A stretch of DNA of 64,000 nucleotides from Desulfobulbus oralis (GCF_002952055.1 NZ_CP021255.1:1711501-1775500); one strand, 5' to 3'. Positions 34,201 through 42,077 are shown, counted from the stretch's first letter. The notes: generated from the letters alone by a model not told the origin. Program-made: numbers and translations.

Positions 34201-37134
34201 CCCACGGTCGCGCGCGTACAAAACCCCCAAGAGCTCCCGCCCCGCCTGGCTGCTGTCCTCCACCAGAACACTCACCTTCCCCACGCCGTCCGTGCTCGGA
34301 TACTCGAACTGCACCGGCTCGCCCTGCTTCAGCACAAAGTGCGGCAGACTGCCGTCAATCCGGGCCCTGCCGCCGCCGTTCACATAGCTCTGGATCACCG
34401 GCAGCAGGGACTCGCCAAACTCCAGCGCCTGATCCCGCATGCCCGAGTCCCCGCCGTACACCCCCTCCACCTGCACATGGCCGTCCGCGTCGATCATAAA
34501 GCTGCCGCTCGCCGACGGCGCAGAATGATGACCAAAGAACAGCGCCCGCACCACCTGAATCGCCACCGCCGCCGCTATGCCATATCCACCGCCAAAATAC
34601 ATCAGCGCCGCGCACGCCGCGTCCACCGCAGCGTCCGCATACTCGCCCTCGCAGAGTTCCACCACCGCCACCGCGGCCGTGACCGCAGCGCCCGCATTGC
34701 CCGCTGCTGCCGTGCTCATGCCCGAACCCGCCGTGGCCCCTGCCCCGGCCGTTGCCCCGGCTGTGGTACCCGCTGCGGCGCTCGCCGCAGTCGCATTGCC
34801 GAGCGCCACCGCCCCGGTGGTCGTGGCCGCGCTCAGACCCGCGCCCTGCGTGTCCCCGTCCAGAAGCTGCACGACAGAGGTCGCATAGCCCACAACAGGC
34901 ACCAGATCCGCCGCCAGCGTCGTGCCCGTGCCCCCGGCCAGTTTCGACAGCGCGTCATAGGTCCCCAGCGCCGACACCGCCGTATGCCCCCCGCTGACCG
35001 CCATATCCTTCACATTGCCGGACTCCAGCGCCTCGCTCAGGTTCCTGAGGTCCAGCGCCAGCGAGGCCGCGGAGGCCGCCCCGGACAGGGCCGTCAGCCC
35101 GCTGCCCGCTTCCGGACCCGGACTGAGGCTGGTGCTCCCCGAATCCAGGTAGTTGCCGATGTCGCTGGCCAGATGGAGGCCGGAGGCGGCTATCGAAAAG
35201 CCGTCGCCCCCGTCCAGCGCCGCCCCGAAGTGCAGGGCCGAGCCCAGGGCGGACAGCGTGATCCCGCCCTGCTCGCCCAGAAAACTGCCCCCACCATTGG
35301 CCTGCACAAAGCTGTCGATATCCCGCACCAGGGCCGCTGTGCTCGATACCGCGTTCCAGCCCTCGCCATGGTGCAGGGCCTGCGCCAGATCGAGCGCATC
35401 GCCCACGCTGGAGAGCCCCACATGGGCCGCATCCGCCTGCCCGCCGAAGAGGCTCCCTTTGTCCCGCTGCATGGCCGCGATGTCCACCGTGTTGATGCTG
35501 TTCACCAGTTCCCTGGCAATCGCAACCCCGTCTCTGCTCTCTATCGCCGTGGTCAGCCGCAGCCGCCCCTCGGCCGCAGCCAGACTGCTCTCCCGCTCCT
35601 GCCGCGCCTCCTCGGACGCCGCCCATGCGGCATAGGCCGCAGCCAGCTCCCCCTCACCGCCAGCCGCCTCTCCTGCAAGACCGGGTTGACCGGAGCCAGC
35701 AGCCTCAGCCCCTTCCTGCCCATCCGCCCCGGCCTGGGCCATAATCCCGGCCAGCCACTCTGCCCCTGCCTGGGTATATGCCCCGTGCTCATCCAAAAAG
35801 CCCTGCTGCCAGAGCAGTTCCAGATCCGCCATGTAGTCCCCGGGATCGAGCCCCTCCGGCCCGGGCCCCTCGCCTTCTGCCGGGACCTTCGACTGGTCGC
35901 TCAGGTGGACAATCCCGGAGGCATCGCCGGATTGCGCAGCCTCGGGGCGAAGTCTGGCGGGGAGATTCCAGAGTTCATCCACAGAGGCAGTCAGGATGAG
36001 CGGCGCTCCTTCCGGCAGCCCCAACTGCCCGCGCAAGTGCGCCTCATACTCCGCTTTCGTGAGGTACTCCTGTTCATAGCCTCTGGCATCAGTTCCCGCG
36101 GCATGATCTCCTGCCGCATCACCAGGCTTGGTCATGCTGGTGGGGGGACCGAGCTGCCACCAGTAGGGAAGCGCATGGGGATAGGTATACTCCCCTGCCG
36201 GGGCGGTTGGCGGGCCGCTTTTGATGGCGTCCCAGATGGATTTGAGCGCAGTGCCCAGGCCCTCGGCTGTTCCATGCCACAGTGGTGGGTCAAAATCTGA
36301 AATATTCACCAGGTCATCATCATTAATGTTCTGATTTGGCGTTTTATCTCGCAAGTGATTAAGCGTACCATGGATTGCAACTATTTTTATAAAATTCATC
36401 AGGCTATCTGGCATTTCTGACAGGCCATCACCATCGAATATCTCTCGAGTTGGCATTTTAAGAAACTTTTTTATTGCCATATCTTCTACAGCATCATCCA
36501 TACCTGGATCATTTTCAGCAATGTATGCTTTTACAGCATTAATGCCTTTTTTGATCATTTCATTGTCTTCTATATCATCACCATATGAAAAAGCGCCTCC
36601 ATTTCCTTTGTCTTTTACCATTCTCCATACAGCAATGATAGAGCTGCCGGTTTCAGATACTCCTTGTGCATAACCTGCTGCAGCTTCTGTGAGTTCTTCT
36701 GAAAGTCCTATCGCTTTCGCTACAGCTCCATAGTTATAATTTCCAAAATCTTCATATTGTGATTGTACATCTATACCATATTTTTTCTTAAATTCTATAC
36801 GCTCACTTTTATCAAGCTGTTTATAGTCCCATTCTCCTCCATTTCTAACCTTGTTGTAAAACCATATCAATGTCTCTTCTCTGCTATGATTTTCTTTATA
36901 TGTTAGTGCCTCTATAATATTGTCTTTTACAGATGCTTTTTTCTTGGTACCATATAAAAAGTTGGTCACTGTTGGAATGCCACCAGTATTTACGGGGACT
37001 GGTGATACACCTGTAACTGCTATTATGCCCCCTAAAGCAGGAGGTATTGGTATTGAAGTTGAGAAATCAAAATTCGACGGTATTTTGTTGTCATTTACAA
37101 AATCTTTGGAAGTATAAATTTTATTCTTTTTCAT
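28243..37134 (-). CDS. Giant modular exoprotein with N-terminal toxin-44-like domain and tandem cadherin-like repeats
   Basis: 2963 aa from the ATG at 37134, chosen for GGAGG five bases upstream. No N-terminal signal peptide. Residues about 85-205 resemble polymorphic toxin type 44: ETLIWFYNKVRNGGEWDYKQ, YEDFGNYNYGAVAKAIG, SYGDDIEDNEMIKKGI. The first ~275 codons are AT-rich, the rest GC-rich. Residues about 410-1395 form a conserved core with Ala/Gly-rich hydrophobic helices, shared with 38130-41100. About 1380-2480 hold some 11 cadherin-like/tandem-95 repeats (NDAPVL..., LLANDxDxDGD). About 2600-2715 hold VVFDLEGDGLELL and EF-hand-like loops (DYNGDRMIDRADE, DTNKDQVFDSQDG, DKNSNGVTDTGEF). The end is Ser/Ala/Gly-rich. 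The layout fits a type I-secreted giant protein; no secretion genes are in view. Confidence 0.88.
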   Translation of the reverse strand: MKKNKIYTSKDFVNDNKIPSNFDFSTSIPIPPALGGIIAVTGVSPVPVNTGGIPTVTNFLYGTKKKASVKDNIIEALTYKENHSREETLIWFYNKVRNGGEWDYKQLDKSERIEFKKKYGIDVQSQYEDFGNYNYGAVAKAIGLSEELTEAAAGYAQGVSETGSSIIAVWRMVKDKGNGGAFSYGDDIEDNEMIKKGINAVKAYIAENDPGMDDAVEDMAIKKFLKMPTREIFDGDGLSEMPDSLMNFIKIVAIHGTLNHLRDKTPNQNINDDDLVNISDFDPPLWHGTAEGLGTALKSIWDAIKSGPPTAPAGEYTYPHALPYWWQLGPPTSMTKPGDAAGDHAAGTDARGYEQEYLTKAEYEAHLRGQLGLPEGAPLILTASVDELWNLPARLRPEAAQSGDASGIVHLSDQSKVPAEGEGPGPEGLDPGDYMADLELLWQQGFLDEHGAYTQAGAEWLAGIMAQAGADGQEGAEAAGSGQPGLAGEAAGGEGELAAAYAAWAASEEARQERESSLAAAEGRLRLTTAIESRDGVAIARELVNSINTVDIAAMQRDKGSLFGGQADAAHVGLSSVGDALDLAQALHHGEGWNAVSSTAALVRDIDSFVQANGGGSFLGEQGGITLSALGSALHFGAALDGGDGFSIAASGLHLASDIGNYLDSGSTSLSPGPEAGSGLTALSGAASAASLALDLRNLSEALESGNVKDMAVSGGHTAVSALGTYDALSKLAGGTGTTLAADLVPVVGYATSVVQLLDGDTQGAGLSAATTTGAVALGNATAASAAAGTTAGATAGAGATAGSGMSTAAAGNAGAAVTAAVAVVELCEGEYADAAVDAACAALMYFGGGYGIAAAVAIQVVRALFFGHHSAPSASGSFMIDADGHVQVEGVYGGDSGMRDQALEFGESLLPVIQSYVNGGGRARIDGSLPHFVLKQGEPVQFEYPSTDGVGKVSVLVEDSSQAGRELLGVLYARDRGASVEAAMKSATDVHGFVDEARMGAILAGQGFVKDGLTWKYGETRSRDCGSWGTGVFQGGGQQGPVGRCFVARDEQVLSLPLREEARSGRQVGAILGARSLGGAFVDYGSELFLLGLGGLLGPAGTAVAASGAGSRGAAAGQAPGPGYVRPLDGLEHGLYERLLASGLPGAQGPAEAEPAAVGGISGKLLAGYAGLSGLSGAELESFVAAEWAGLQRQGNVFSELPRTSSYYHRGGVAGTVLHEDGSRAAPEPPAGPWWHGWEGRAAAAPPGETLFDTMLGMSLGQSASGRQVSARAWQALHDEPPAPLPPEVEQGAFFIAPQDSSLRFVESQLAHEAGFGLEAEGLRFVGLGGAEHGRVYRDVNGDLRFEAEAGFSGQASFLYQLADSAGRIITRRALVDVYDVNEAPELADDAFTLAMGTPFQLSQLLANDRDGDGDTLHLDHFRGISHGRVTERGGELVFEPEPGFTGDIDFSYFACDRPGAYPEMGHARLSYVNANGAPALQNDRFLMLEDGELRLSAGQLLAGDLGEGLELLSVQGAAHGRVRLNADGSIGFRPDADYFGREAGFSYTARSASGAEASAWVSVGVLNVQDAPVVAATSIAPVSGAGFALTPGAVAAFVHDADGDSLRLSSVTNVSGGHVEQRGGVWTFVADAGADRASFDYEADDGHMGRVSGHLEFGVSASAPAAAGSPTASPVGSGTPSPAPPAGPSGHGSGAAVNRAPEAIAESLALPWETDLRFDARTLSRFVRDADGDQLSLSALQVQSGKGRVLSEQGCFVFRPEAGFTGPVTLSYVATDGRAEHSGLLQVGVELADRPTVFGEDRYTTREEEAIRIDPAALLANDTDKDGALAFVAAHGAVHGTLAEDGAGQIVFTPAADYFGADAGFRYTVRDAAGHEASSWVSVGVANVNDAPVLRYDRVSLPEDQPWVLDSRALSRFVHDADGDSLSLSAVSHASGGTLSLKNGLYTFVPDADYYGPAGFDYVVTDGHGAALSGHMAMDILPVNDLPRVALQSAGTEEDGIVSFSVAALLAGAHDVEDGKELRFGGIDSTLSGDAWVRGDTLFFQPDENFNGQAFVRYRVLDTEGGVGFGHVRVQVSGTPDAPVAEDDNDLVAWSNGRYDNVYSGAALLANDHDADGDPLTLLSVGPAEHGSVSVDSLGGIHYRAPADNWVGFDSFSYRITDGRGGFSEARATLEVRPNTSPDVYDEVLTTKEDTVSALPQRLLLKNDQDPDGDHLFISSVGEASHCQVQLLADGSVLFVPEQNFNDCYPGQASFAYTVTDGISQGTVGRAYFEIEPVNDAPLVQSEVLFGAVEDNQFLFNVGQLMKGVTDVEMASPYEQDSVHFAGGLSAEHGSLVWDRATDNILYTPNRDFSGLERFSYQVADAQGAVTTGVSGIYVQPVNDAPLTQSDYGEAAEEVVWNNYRISALLGNDYDADGDQLSLVNPQVSQGRAQVRISNGNLSVRPAEGMAGRRIVVDYTVSDGHGGETPSQLIINRVLDHNYAPSFTGLYRITNQDIHGSHGDEDGWQTFSFHVEDKNGGNSWSYDWGDIMAIHGALGSSTSYGKHELFDYGNGHFKFGFDRMPGSRANMHITAVDYQGATGTITVNLTKLAGAVGIHRYSPVVFDLEGDGLELLALDSGPAFDWNRDGVDEKTGWISGRDAFLAYDYNGDRMIDRADELMLSEYTPGAMSDLEGLRSFDTNKDQVFDSQDGKWSSFGLWQDKNSNGVTDTGEFRTLDEAGIAAIDLRGEEGGGEQAGGSILGTVSFTRTDGSTGTAADVALYGEEFALEQAGPEDGAAGSAGRPDPSGGSAASSAGSDSGVRESLAGAGQSAGGGSQTDSGAEQSLSAESGGLEAAAGAATADDSSGQESLAGSDQSAGGADASEEPAAAGSDSSAQESLADAGQTNGGEGEAADIAVPACCSEAQLNTLSAQIASDLAMAPEDSTAQADAVSLVSPADVTSDIHQQLDDFQDNTSPFG
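28440..28800 (-). repeat. Imperfect Ser/Ala/Gly-rich repeats at the C-terminus of the giant protein
   Basis: Degenerate units of roughly 20-25 codons with the theme (S)SxxESLAxAxQSxGG recur four or so times (RESLAGAGQSAGG, QESLAGSDQSAGG, QESLADAGQTNGG). They lie between the EF-hand-like region and the final ~45 residues and are likely a flexible, length-variable linker. Confidence 0.75.
29680..32990 (-). repeat. About eleven tandem cadherin-like (tandem-95) repeats, coding
   Basis: Units of about 95 codons begin with NxAPxxxxD variants (NEAPEL, NGAPAL, QDAPVV, NRAPEA, DRPTVF, NDAPVL, NDLPRV, PDAPVA, NTSPDV, NDAPLV, NDAPLT). Most carry DxDGDxLxL and FxPxxxFxGxxxFxYxVxD. The acidic loops suggest calcium-stabilised rods. 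Repeats are diverged from one another, so not a recent expansion. Confidence 0.85.
32941..35903 (-). repeat. Conserved core, copy 1 (in the full-length gene)
   Basis: Nearly identical by eye to 38130-41100 and, for its downstream 0.5 kb, to 43810-44333. Copy 2 has a small insertion in the Ala/Thr-rich part near 39970. The upstream boundary is at the codons for SDQSKxPA and the downstream boundary at AFTLAMG. Direct repeats in the same orientation 5.2 kb apart. Confidence 0.92.
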
Positions 37135-37158
37135 TTTATCCTCCATGCTCATATTAGA

Positions 37159-37650
37159 TTATTCAATGAGAAAATTTTGTATTCTAAAATACTCTTTATT
37201 TCTTAAATAATATATAATTATAAATATTAAAACTGAAAAGTAATTAATGCCATAATATAATAATAACTTTGTTAGAATAGTCAATTTTTGGGATATACTA
37301 CTTTTTATTATAATAAATGTCGTTAATTCCGTAAATATAATTATACTTATATAATAAGTTAAAAACAATTTCATAAAATACAGGAACCTAATTTTTATCA
37401 ATTTTCTATCATGCATAACTACCGTTTTTGCAATAAAAAAAACAGTACATAAAGATGACATTGGTAGCATAACAAGTATATCAACTGATATTTCTCCTAA
37501 TAAACTCGGTATCTCTACGCTATAATGTAGTAGCCACATAAATGTAAAAATAGAGATAACAGGTATACCATTAATTAAAACTGATATAAATAATAAGGCA
37601 GAATGCAAGCTAATTTTTTCAACTAAATAGCTCTTATGTTCAGCTTCCAT
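37159..37650 (-). CDS. Small multi-spanning membrane protein, candidate immunity protein
   Basis: 163 aa from the ATG at 37650, with AGGA seven bases upstream (frame open to 37704). It has four predicted membrane segments (LHSALLFISVLINGIPVISI, VDILVMLPMSSLCTVFFIA, LTYYISIIIFTELTTFIII, YFSVLIFIIIYYL) and a basic inner loop. Very AT-rich, like the toxin-coding 5' end of the giant gene that begins 24 bp downstream; together they look like one foreign block. No family recognised. Position next to the toxin-coding end is the reason for suggesting immunity; that is inference. Confidence 0.75.
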   Translation of the reverse strand: MEAEHKSYLVEKISLHSALLFISVLINGIPVISIFTFMWLLHYSVEIPSLLGEISVDILVMLPMSSLCTVFFIAKTVVMHDRKLIKIRFLYFMKLFLTYYISIIIFTELTTFIIIKSSISQKLTILTKLLLYYGINYFSVLIFIIIYYLRNKEYFRIQNFLIE

Positions 37651-38066
37651 TTTTTGTCCTGTAAATTGCAAACATACCATTGAGCAAGTGGTTAAAAATC
37701 TCAATGGAACTTTGGCACTCTAAACATTAGTGTGGCCATTATTCAATCGACGAGTTGCTATTTGCAGCCTTCCTTTCTTCCGTGATTATCTGAAAACTGC
37801 TGCCTGACCAGCTTGCTGGCTCCAGATCCCTAAATCCGGCTGTTCCTGAACCATTAACAAGCGTCAGCCTTTGCCGCAGTGCCTGTGGCAGTGTGCGCAG
37901 GAGGCTTTGCCACAAACATCTCCGGGGTTCAGACTTTCCTGTTTTTTGCTCCGCCAGATTACCCCGCTGCTTCCGCTTTGGCAATGGCCTGAAAATCCGG
38001 CCCAGCCCTGCTCAGGGCTTCGTCCCGTCTCCAGAAACAGTGCGGAACAGATTCCCGAGTTTTTGT
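37651..38066. other. Spacer between cassettes, includes the shared 3' tail
   Basis: No credible gene. From about 37900 to 38066 it is similar to about 43590-43745, part of the tail that follows both truncated cores. The 37651-37740 part is AT-rich and probably carries the promoter of the membrane-protein/giant-gene pair, though no clean -35/-10 pair was identified. Confidence 0.5.
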
Positions 38067-38129
38067 TCAGCTTATGTGGGCAGCCGTAAAATAACTGTCA
38101 GCTCCTGAACATTTTCTTTCCCGAAAAGC
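37900..38129 (-). repeat. Shared cassette tail, copy 2
   Basis: Matches about 43588-43809 in the same orientation, with landmarks GGCAATGGCCTGAAA, CCAGAAACAGTGCGGAACAG and CATTTTCTTTCCCGAAAA. It supplies the in-frame last 20-odd codons (FRERKCSGADSYFTAAHIS, stop at 38067) of the truncated protein and continues as non-coding DNA. Confidence 0.8.
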
Positions 38130-41100
38130 GCCCATGGCCAGGGTAAAGGCGTCGTCTGCAAGCTCCGGCGCTTCGTTGACGTCGTACACATCCACCAGGG
38201 CCCGCCGGGTGATGATCCGGCCCGCACTGTCCGCAAGCTGGTACAGAAAGGAGGCCTGACCGCTGAAGCCGGCCTCCGCCTCAAAACGGAGATCCCCGTT
38301 GACATCCCTGTACACCCGGCCATGCTCCGCCCCACCCAGACCCACAAAGCGCAGGCCCTCCGCCTCCAGCCCAAAGCCGGCCTCGTGCGCAAGCTGCGAC
38401 TCCACAAAGCGCAGACTGGAATCCTGCGGGGCGATAAAAAAAGCCCCCTGTTCCACCTCCGGAGGCAGAGGGGCAGGGGGCTCGTCGTGCAGGGCCTGCC
38501 AAGCCCGGGCGCCGACCTGGCGTCCGCTCGCGGACTGACCCAGGCTCATGCCCAGCATGGTGTCAAAAAGCGTCTCTCCAGGGGGCGCGGCAGCCGCACG
38601 GCCCTCCCAGCCGTGCCACCAGGGCCCGGCCGGCGGTTCCGGCGCGGCCCGGCTCCCGTCCTCGTGCAGCACCGTGCCCGCAACCCCGCCCCGGTGGTAG
38701 TAGGACGAAGTCCGCGGCAGCTCCGAAAACACATTGCCCTGCCGCTGCAGACCCGCCCACTCCGCAGCCACAAAGGACTCCAGCTCCGCCCCGGAAAGAC
38801 CGGAGAGCCCCGCATAGCCCTCCAAAACCTTCCCGGAGATCCCGCCGGCCGCGGCAGGCTCCGCCTCAGCCGAGCCCTGCGCCCCGGGCAGCCCGGATGC
38901 CAGCAGCCGTTCGTAGAGCCCATGCTCCAGCCCGTCCAGGGGCCGCACATACCCGGGGCCCGGGGCCTGGCCCGCCGTAGCGCCGCGAGACCCCGCTCCA
39001 GACGCCGCCACGGCTGTGCCCGCAGGCCCCAAGAGCCCGCCCAGACCCAGCAGGAACAGCTCGCTCCCATAGTCCACAAAGGCCCCGCCCAGGCTCCGCG
39101 CCCCGAGAATCGCCCCCACCTGCCGGCCAGACCTCGCCTCCTCGCGCAGCGGCAGGGACAGCACCTGCTCGTCCCTGGCCACAAAACATCGACCCACCGG
39201 GCCCTGCTGGCCACCGCCCCGGAATACCCCCGTGCCCCAGCTCCCGCAGTCCCGGCTCCTCGTCTCCCCGTACTTCCAGGTCAGCCCGTCTTTCACAAAG
39301 CCCTGGCCCGCCAGAATCGCGCCCATCCGGGCCTCGTCCACAAAGCCATGGACATCGGTCGCCGATTTCATGGCCGCCTCCACACTGGCCCCACGGTCGC
39401 GCGCGTACAAAACCCCCAGGAGCTCCCGCCCCGCCTGGCTGCTGTCCTCCACCAGAACACTCACCTTCCCCACGCCGTCCGTGCTCGGATACTCGAACTG
39501 CACCGGCTCGCCCTGCTTCAGCACGAAGTGCGGCAGACTGCCGTCAATCCGGGCCCTGCCGCCGCCGTTCACATAGCTCTGGATCACCGGCAGCAGGGAC
39601 TCGCCAAACTCCAGCGCCTGATCCCGCATGCCCGAGTCCCCGCCGTACACCCCCTCCACCTGCACATGGCCGTCCGCGTCGATCATAAAGCTGCCGCTCG
39701 CCGACGGCGCAGAATGATGACCAAAGAACACCGCCCGCACCACCTGAATCGCCACCGCCGCCGCTATGCCATATCCACCGCCAAAATACATCAGCGCCGC
39801 GCACGCCGCGTCCACCGCAGCGTCCGCATACTCGCCCTCGCAGAGTTCCACCACCGCAACCGCCGCTTCCACCGCAGCGCCCACATTGCCCGCTGCTGCC
39901 GTGCTCATGCCCGAACCCGCCGTGGCCCCTGCCCCGGCCGTTGCCCCGGCTGTGGTACCCGCTGTGGTGCTGGCTGCTGTGGCTGCGGCGCTCGCCGCAG
40001 TCGCATTGCTGAGCGCCACCGCCCCGGTGGTCGTGGCCGCGCTCAGACCCGCGCCCTGCGTGTCCCCGTCCAGAAGCTGCACGACAGAGGTCGCATAGCC
40101 CACAACAGGCACCAGATCCGCCGCCAGCGTCGTGCCCGTGCCCCCGGCCAGTTTCGACAGCGCGTCATAGGTCCCCAGCGCCGATACCGCCGTATGCCCC
40201 CCGCTGACCGCCATATCCTTCACATTGCCGGACTCCAGCGCCTCGCTCAGGTTCCTGAGGTCCAGCGCCAGCGAGGCCGCGGAGGCCGCCCCGGACAGGC
40301 CCGTCAGCCCGCTGCCCGCTTCCGGACCCGGACTGAGGCTGGTGCCCCCCGAATCCAGGTAGTTGCCGATGTCGCTGGCCAGATGGAGGCCGGAGGCGGC
40401 TATCGAAAAGCCGTCGCCCCCGTCCAGCGCCGCCCCGAAGTGCAGGGCCGAGCCCAGGGCGGACAGCGTGATCCCGCCCTGCTCACCCAGAAAACTGCCC
40501 CCACCATTGGCCTGCACAAAACTGTCGATATCCCGCACCAGGGCCGCTGTGCTCGATACCGCGTTCCAGCCCTCGCCATGGTGCAGGGCCTGCGCCAGAT
40601 CAAGCGCGTCGCCCGTCGCGGAGAGCCCCGCATGGGCGGCATCCGCCTGCCCGCCGAAGAGGCTCCCTTTGTCCCGCTGCATGGCCGCGATGTCCACCGT
40701 GTTGATGCTGTTCACCAGTTCCCTGGCAATCGCAACCCCGTCCCTGCTCTCTATCGCCGTGGTCAGACGCAGCAGCCCTTCAGCCGCAGCCAGACTGCTC
40801 TCCCGCTCCTGCCGCGCCTCCTCGGACGCCGCCCAGGCGGCATAGGCCGCAGCCAGCTCCCCCTCACCGCCAGACTCCGGGCCGGACTGGCCGCCGGCTT
40901 CAGCGCCTTCCTGATTCACCGCCTCGGTCTGGGCCATAATCCCGGCCAGCCACTCTGCCCCTGCCTGGGTATATGCCCCGTGCTCATCCAACAGCCCACG
41001 CTGCCAGAGCCACTCCAGATCCGCCATGTAGTCCCCGGGATCGAGCCCCTCAGGCCCGGGCCCCTCTCCCCCTGCCGGGAACTTTGACTGGTCGCTCAGA

Positions 41101-42077
41101 ACAGGAATCTTCGATTGATCCGTCAGGGCAATGACGCCGGGAGAACCAGCAGCGTCCACAAGCGCATCCAGCAGCTTTGCCGCCGCTTCCCTGCCATACA
41201 GGGCTGCCGCCGGAAGCACGGCAGACAAAAACGCAGACGCTGCCCCGCCTGCTTCGGCAAGCGCAACAAAACCTGCCGCAGGGGAGCCACTGTAGTCCGC
41301 ATTGCCAGAATTCCCCGCTGGCGGCAGTTCGTTAGCATATGCTGCAGTAGGCGCAAACGGATTCAGCCGGTTAATTGCTGCAACAACAGCGAAATCATCC
41401 TTGACATCAATGAATTCCGAACGATTTTCCTTAACACTACCACTATTTAAACCAAGAGGGCTATTGCTGTTCCCATCTTCAGGATATTTTCCATGATCAT
41501 TAAAGTAAAGCTCTCTTTGTAAGTACTCATTATTGTCAATATTCAACTTACGGGCAAAGTTGAGCAGAGCATTTGGAATAGCTTCCTGGAAAAATAGACT
41601 ACTCGAAATATCTTTATCAACAAGTGTTATAGTTTTACTGAATCCAACTTTTGCATTAATACCAAATTTCTCAAGGGTCTTCGTGTCAAAACCATAATCT
41701 GCAAGCAGGTCTGTTACTGATGCCTCCCCTTTTGCAGAAATATCAGCCTTAAAGTGTACACCTGCCGAATCTAGATATGTCTTTCCAGGATGCTGTAATG
41801 GTGATACATCTGCTTTTATATTGAAACATTTTATTCCATATTCAAGACTTGTTGTTTCACCATGTTGACCGAGTGTAACTCCTCCGAGAGAAATTGAACC
41901 CCCTTCTGAACTTATTTTGACACCATTAGCTTTTCCCGAAAAGTGACCATCTTTATCCCGTTCCAATGACCAATCTTTTCCCGATACTTTGACAGAGCCA
42001 TCAGGTTTTGCTACAAGTGTAATATCACCAGGTAATTTAATCTTTGAACTAGACCCAAATACTGAAGACCAAGACAT
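38067..42077 (-). CDS. Truncated toxin cassette: unrelated N-terminus on the conserved core
   Basis: 1336 aa from the ATG at 42077, chosen for GAGG five bases upstream; the open frame to 42122 would need a TTG. Residues 1 to about 325 differ wholly from the giant protein and match no family I recognise. They hold beta-rich Gly/Lys repeats (PDGSVKVSGKDWSLERDKDG, GGSISLGGVTLGQHGE), a helical part (IPNALLNFARKLNI) and Ala-rich helices; the AT-rich coding stretch is about 41380-42077. Residues about 326-1315 are the conserved core. The chain stops 22 residues after AFTLAMG, exactly where copy 3 also diverges. It lacks the repeats and C-terminal region, so it is probably not exported as such: a silent or orphan cassette. 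Confidence 0.85.
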   Translation of the reverse strand: MSWSSVFGSSSKIKLPGDITLVAKPDGSVKVSGKDWSLERDKDGHFSGKANGVKISSEGGSISLGGVTLGQHGETTSLEYGIKCFNIKADVSPLQHPGKTYLDSAGVHFKADISAKGEASVTDLLADYGFDTKTLEKFGINAKVGFSKTITLVDKDISSSLFFQEAIPNALLNFARKLNIDNNEYLQRELYFNDHGKYPEDGNSNSPLGLNSGSVKENRSEFIDVKDDFAVVAAINRLNPFAPTAAYANELPPAGNSGNADYSGSPAAGFVALAEAGGAASAFLSAVLPAAALYGREAAAKLLDALVDAAGSPGVIALTDQSKIPVLSDQSKFPAGGEGPGPEGLDPGDYMADLEWLWQRGLLDEHGAYTQAGAEWLAGIMAQTEAVNQEGAEAGGQSGPESGGEGELAAAYAAWAASEEARQERESSLAAAEGLLRLTTAIESRDGVAIARELVNSINTVDIAAMQRDKGSLFGGQADAAHAGLSATGDALDLAQALHHGEGWNAVSSTAALVRDIDSFVQANGGGSFLGEQGGITLSALGSALHFGAALDGGDGFSIAASGLHLASDIGNYLDSGGTSLSPGPEAGSGLTGLSGAASAASLALDLRNLSEALESGNVKDMAVSGGHTAVSALGTYDALSKLAGGTGTTLAADLVPVVGYATSVVQLLDGDTQGAGLSAATTTGAVALSNATAASAAATAASTTAGTTAGATAGAGATAGSGMSTAAAGNVGAAVEAAVAVVELCEGEYADAAVDAACAALMYFGGGYGIAAAVAIQVVRAVFFGHHSAPSASGSFMIDADGHVQVEGVYGGDSGMRDQALEFGESLLPVIQSYVNGGGRARIDGSLPHFVLKQGEPVQFEYPSTDGVGKVSVLVEDSSQAGRELLGVLYARDRGASVEAAMKSATDVHGFVDEARMGAILAGQGFVKDGLTWKYGETRSRDCGSWGTGVFRGGGQQGPVGRCFVARDEQVLSLPLREEARSGRQVGAILGARSLGGAFVDYGSELFLLGLGGLLGPAGTAVAASGAGSRGATAGQAPGPGYVRPLDGLEHGLYERLLASGLPGAQGSAEAEPAAAGGISGKVLEGYAGLSGLSGAELESFVAAEWAGLQRQGNVFSELPRTSSYYHRGGVAGTVLHEDGSRAAPEPPAGPWWHGWEGRAAAAPPGETLFDTMLGMSLGQSASGRQVGARAWQALHDEPPAPLPPEVEQGAFFIAPQDSSLRFVESQLAHEAGFGLEAEGLRFVGLGGAEHGRVYRDVNGDLRFEAEAGFSGQASFLYQLADSAGRIITRRALVDVYDVNEAPELADDAFTLAMGAFRERKCSGADSYFTAAHIS
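38130..41100 (-). repeat. Conserved core, copy 2 (in the truncated cassette)
   Basis: Direct repeat of 32941-35903. Substitutions are few and partly silent, and one extra Ala/Ser/Thr segment (AASTTAG) lies near 39970. High identity over 3 kb between tandem genes implies recent duplication or gene conversion and makes recombination likely. Confidence 0.92.

Noticed and set aside
32332-36300. 1322-codon plus-strand open frame opposite the giant gene
   Set aside because: High-GC antisense shadow: Arg/Pro/His-rich, no family, and the minus strand encodes clear repeats. The same holds for 38322-41087 and 29524-32286 on the plus strand.
37739-37984. 81-codon minus-strand frame in the cassette spacer, partly similar to 43470-43664
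   Set aside because: Similarity comes from the shared tail DNA; the two frames diverge, lack good ribosome sites and match no family, so not called as immunity genes.
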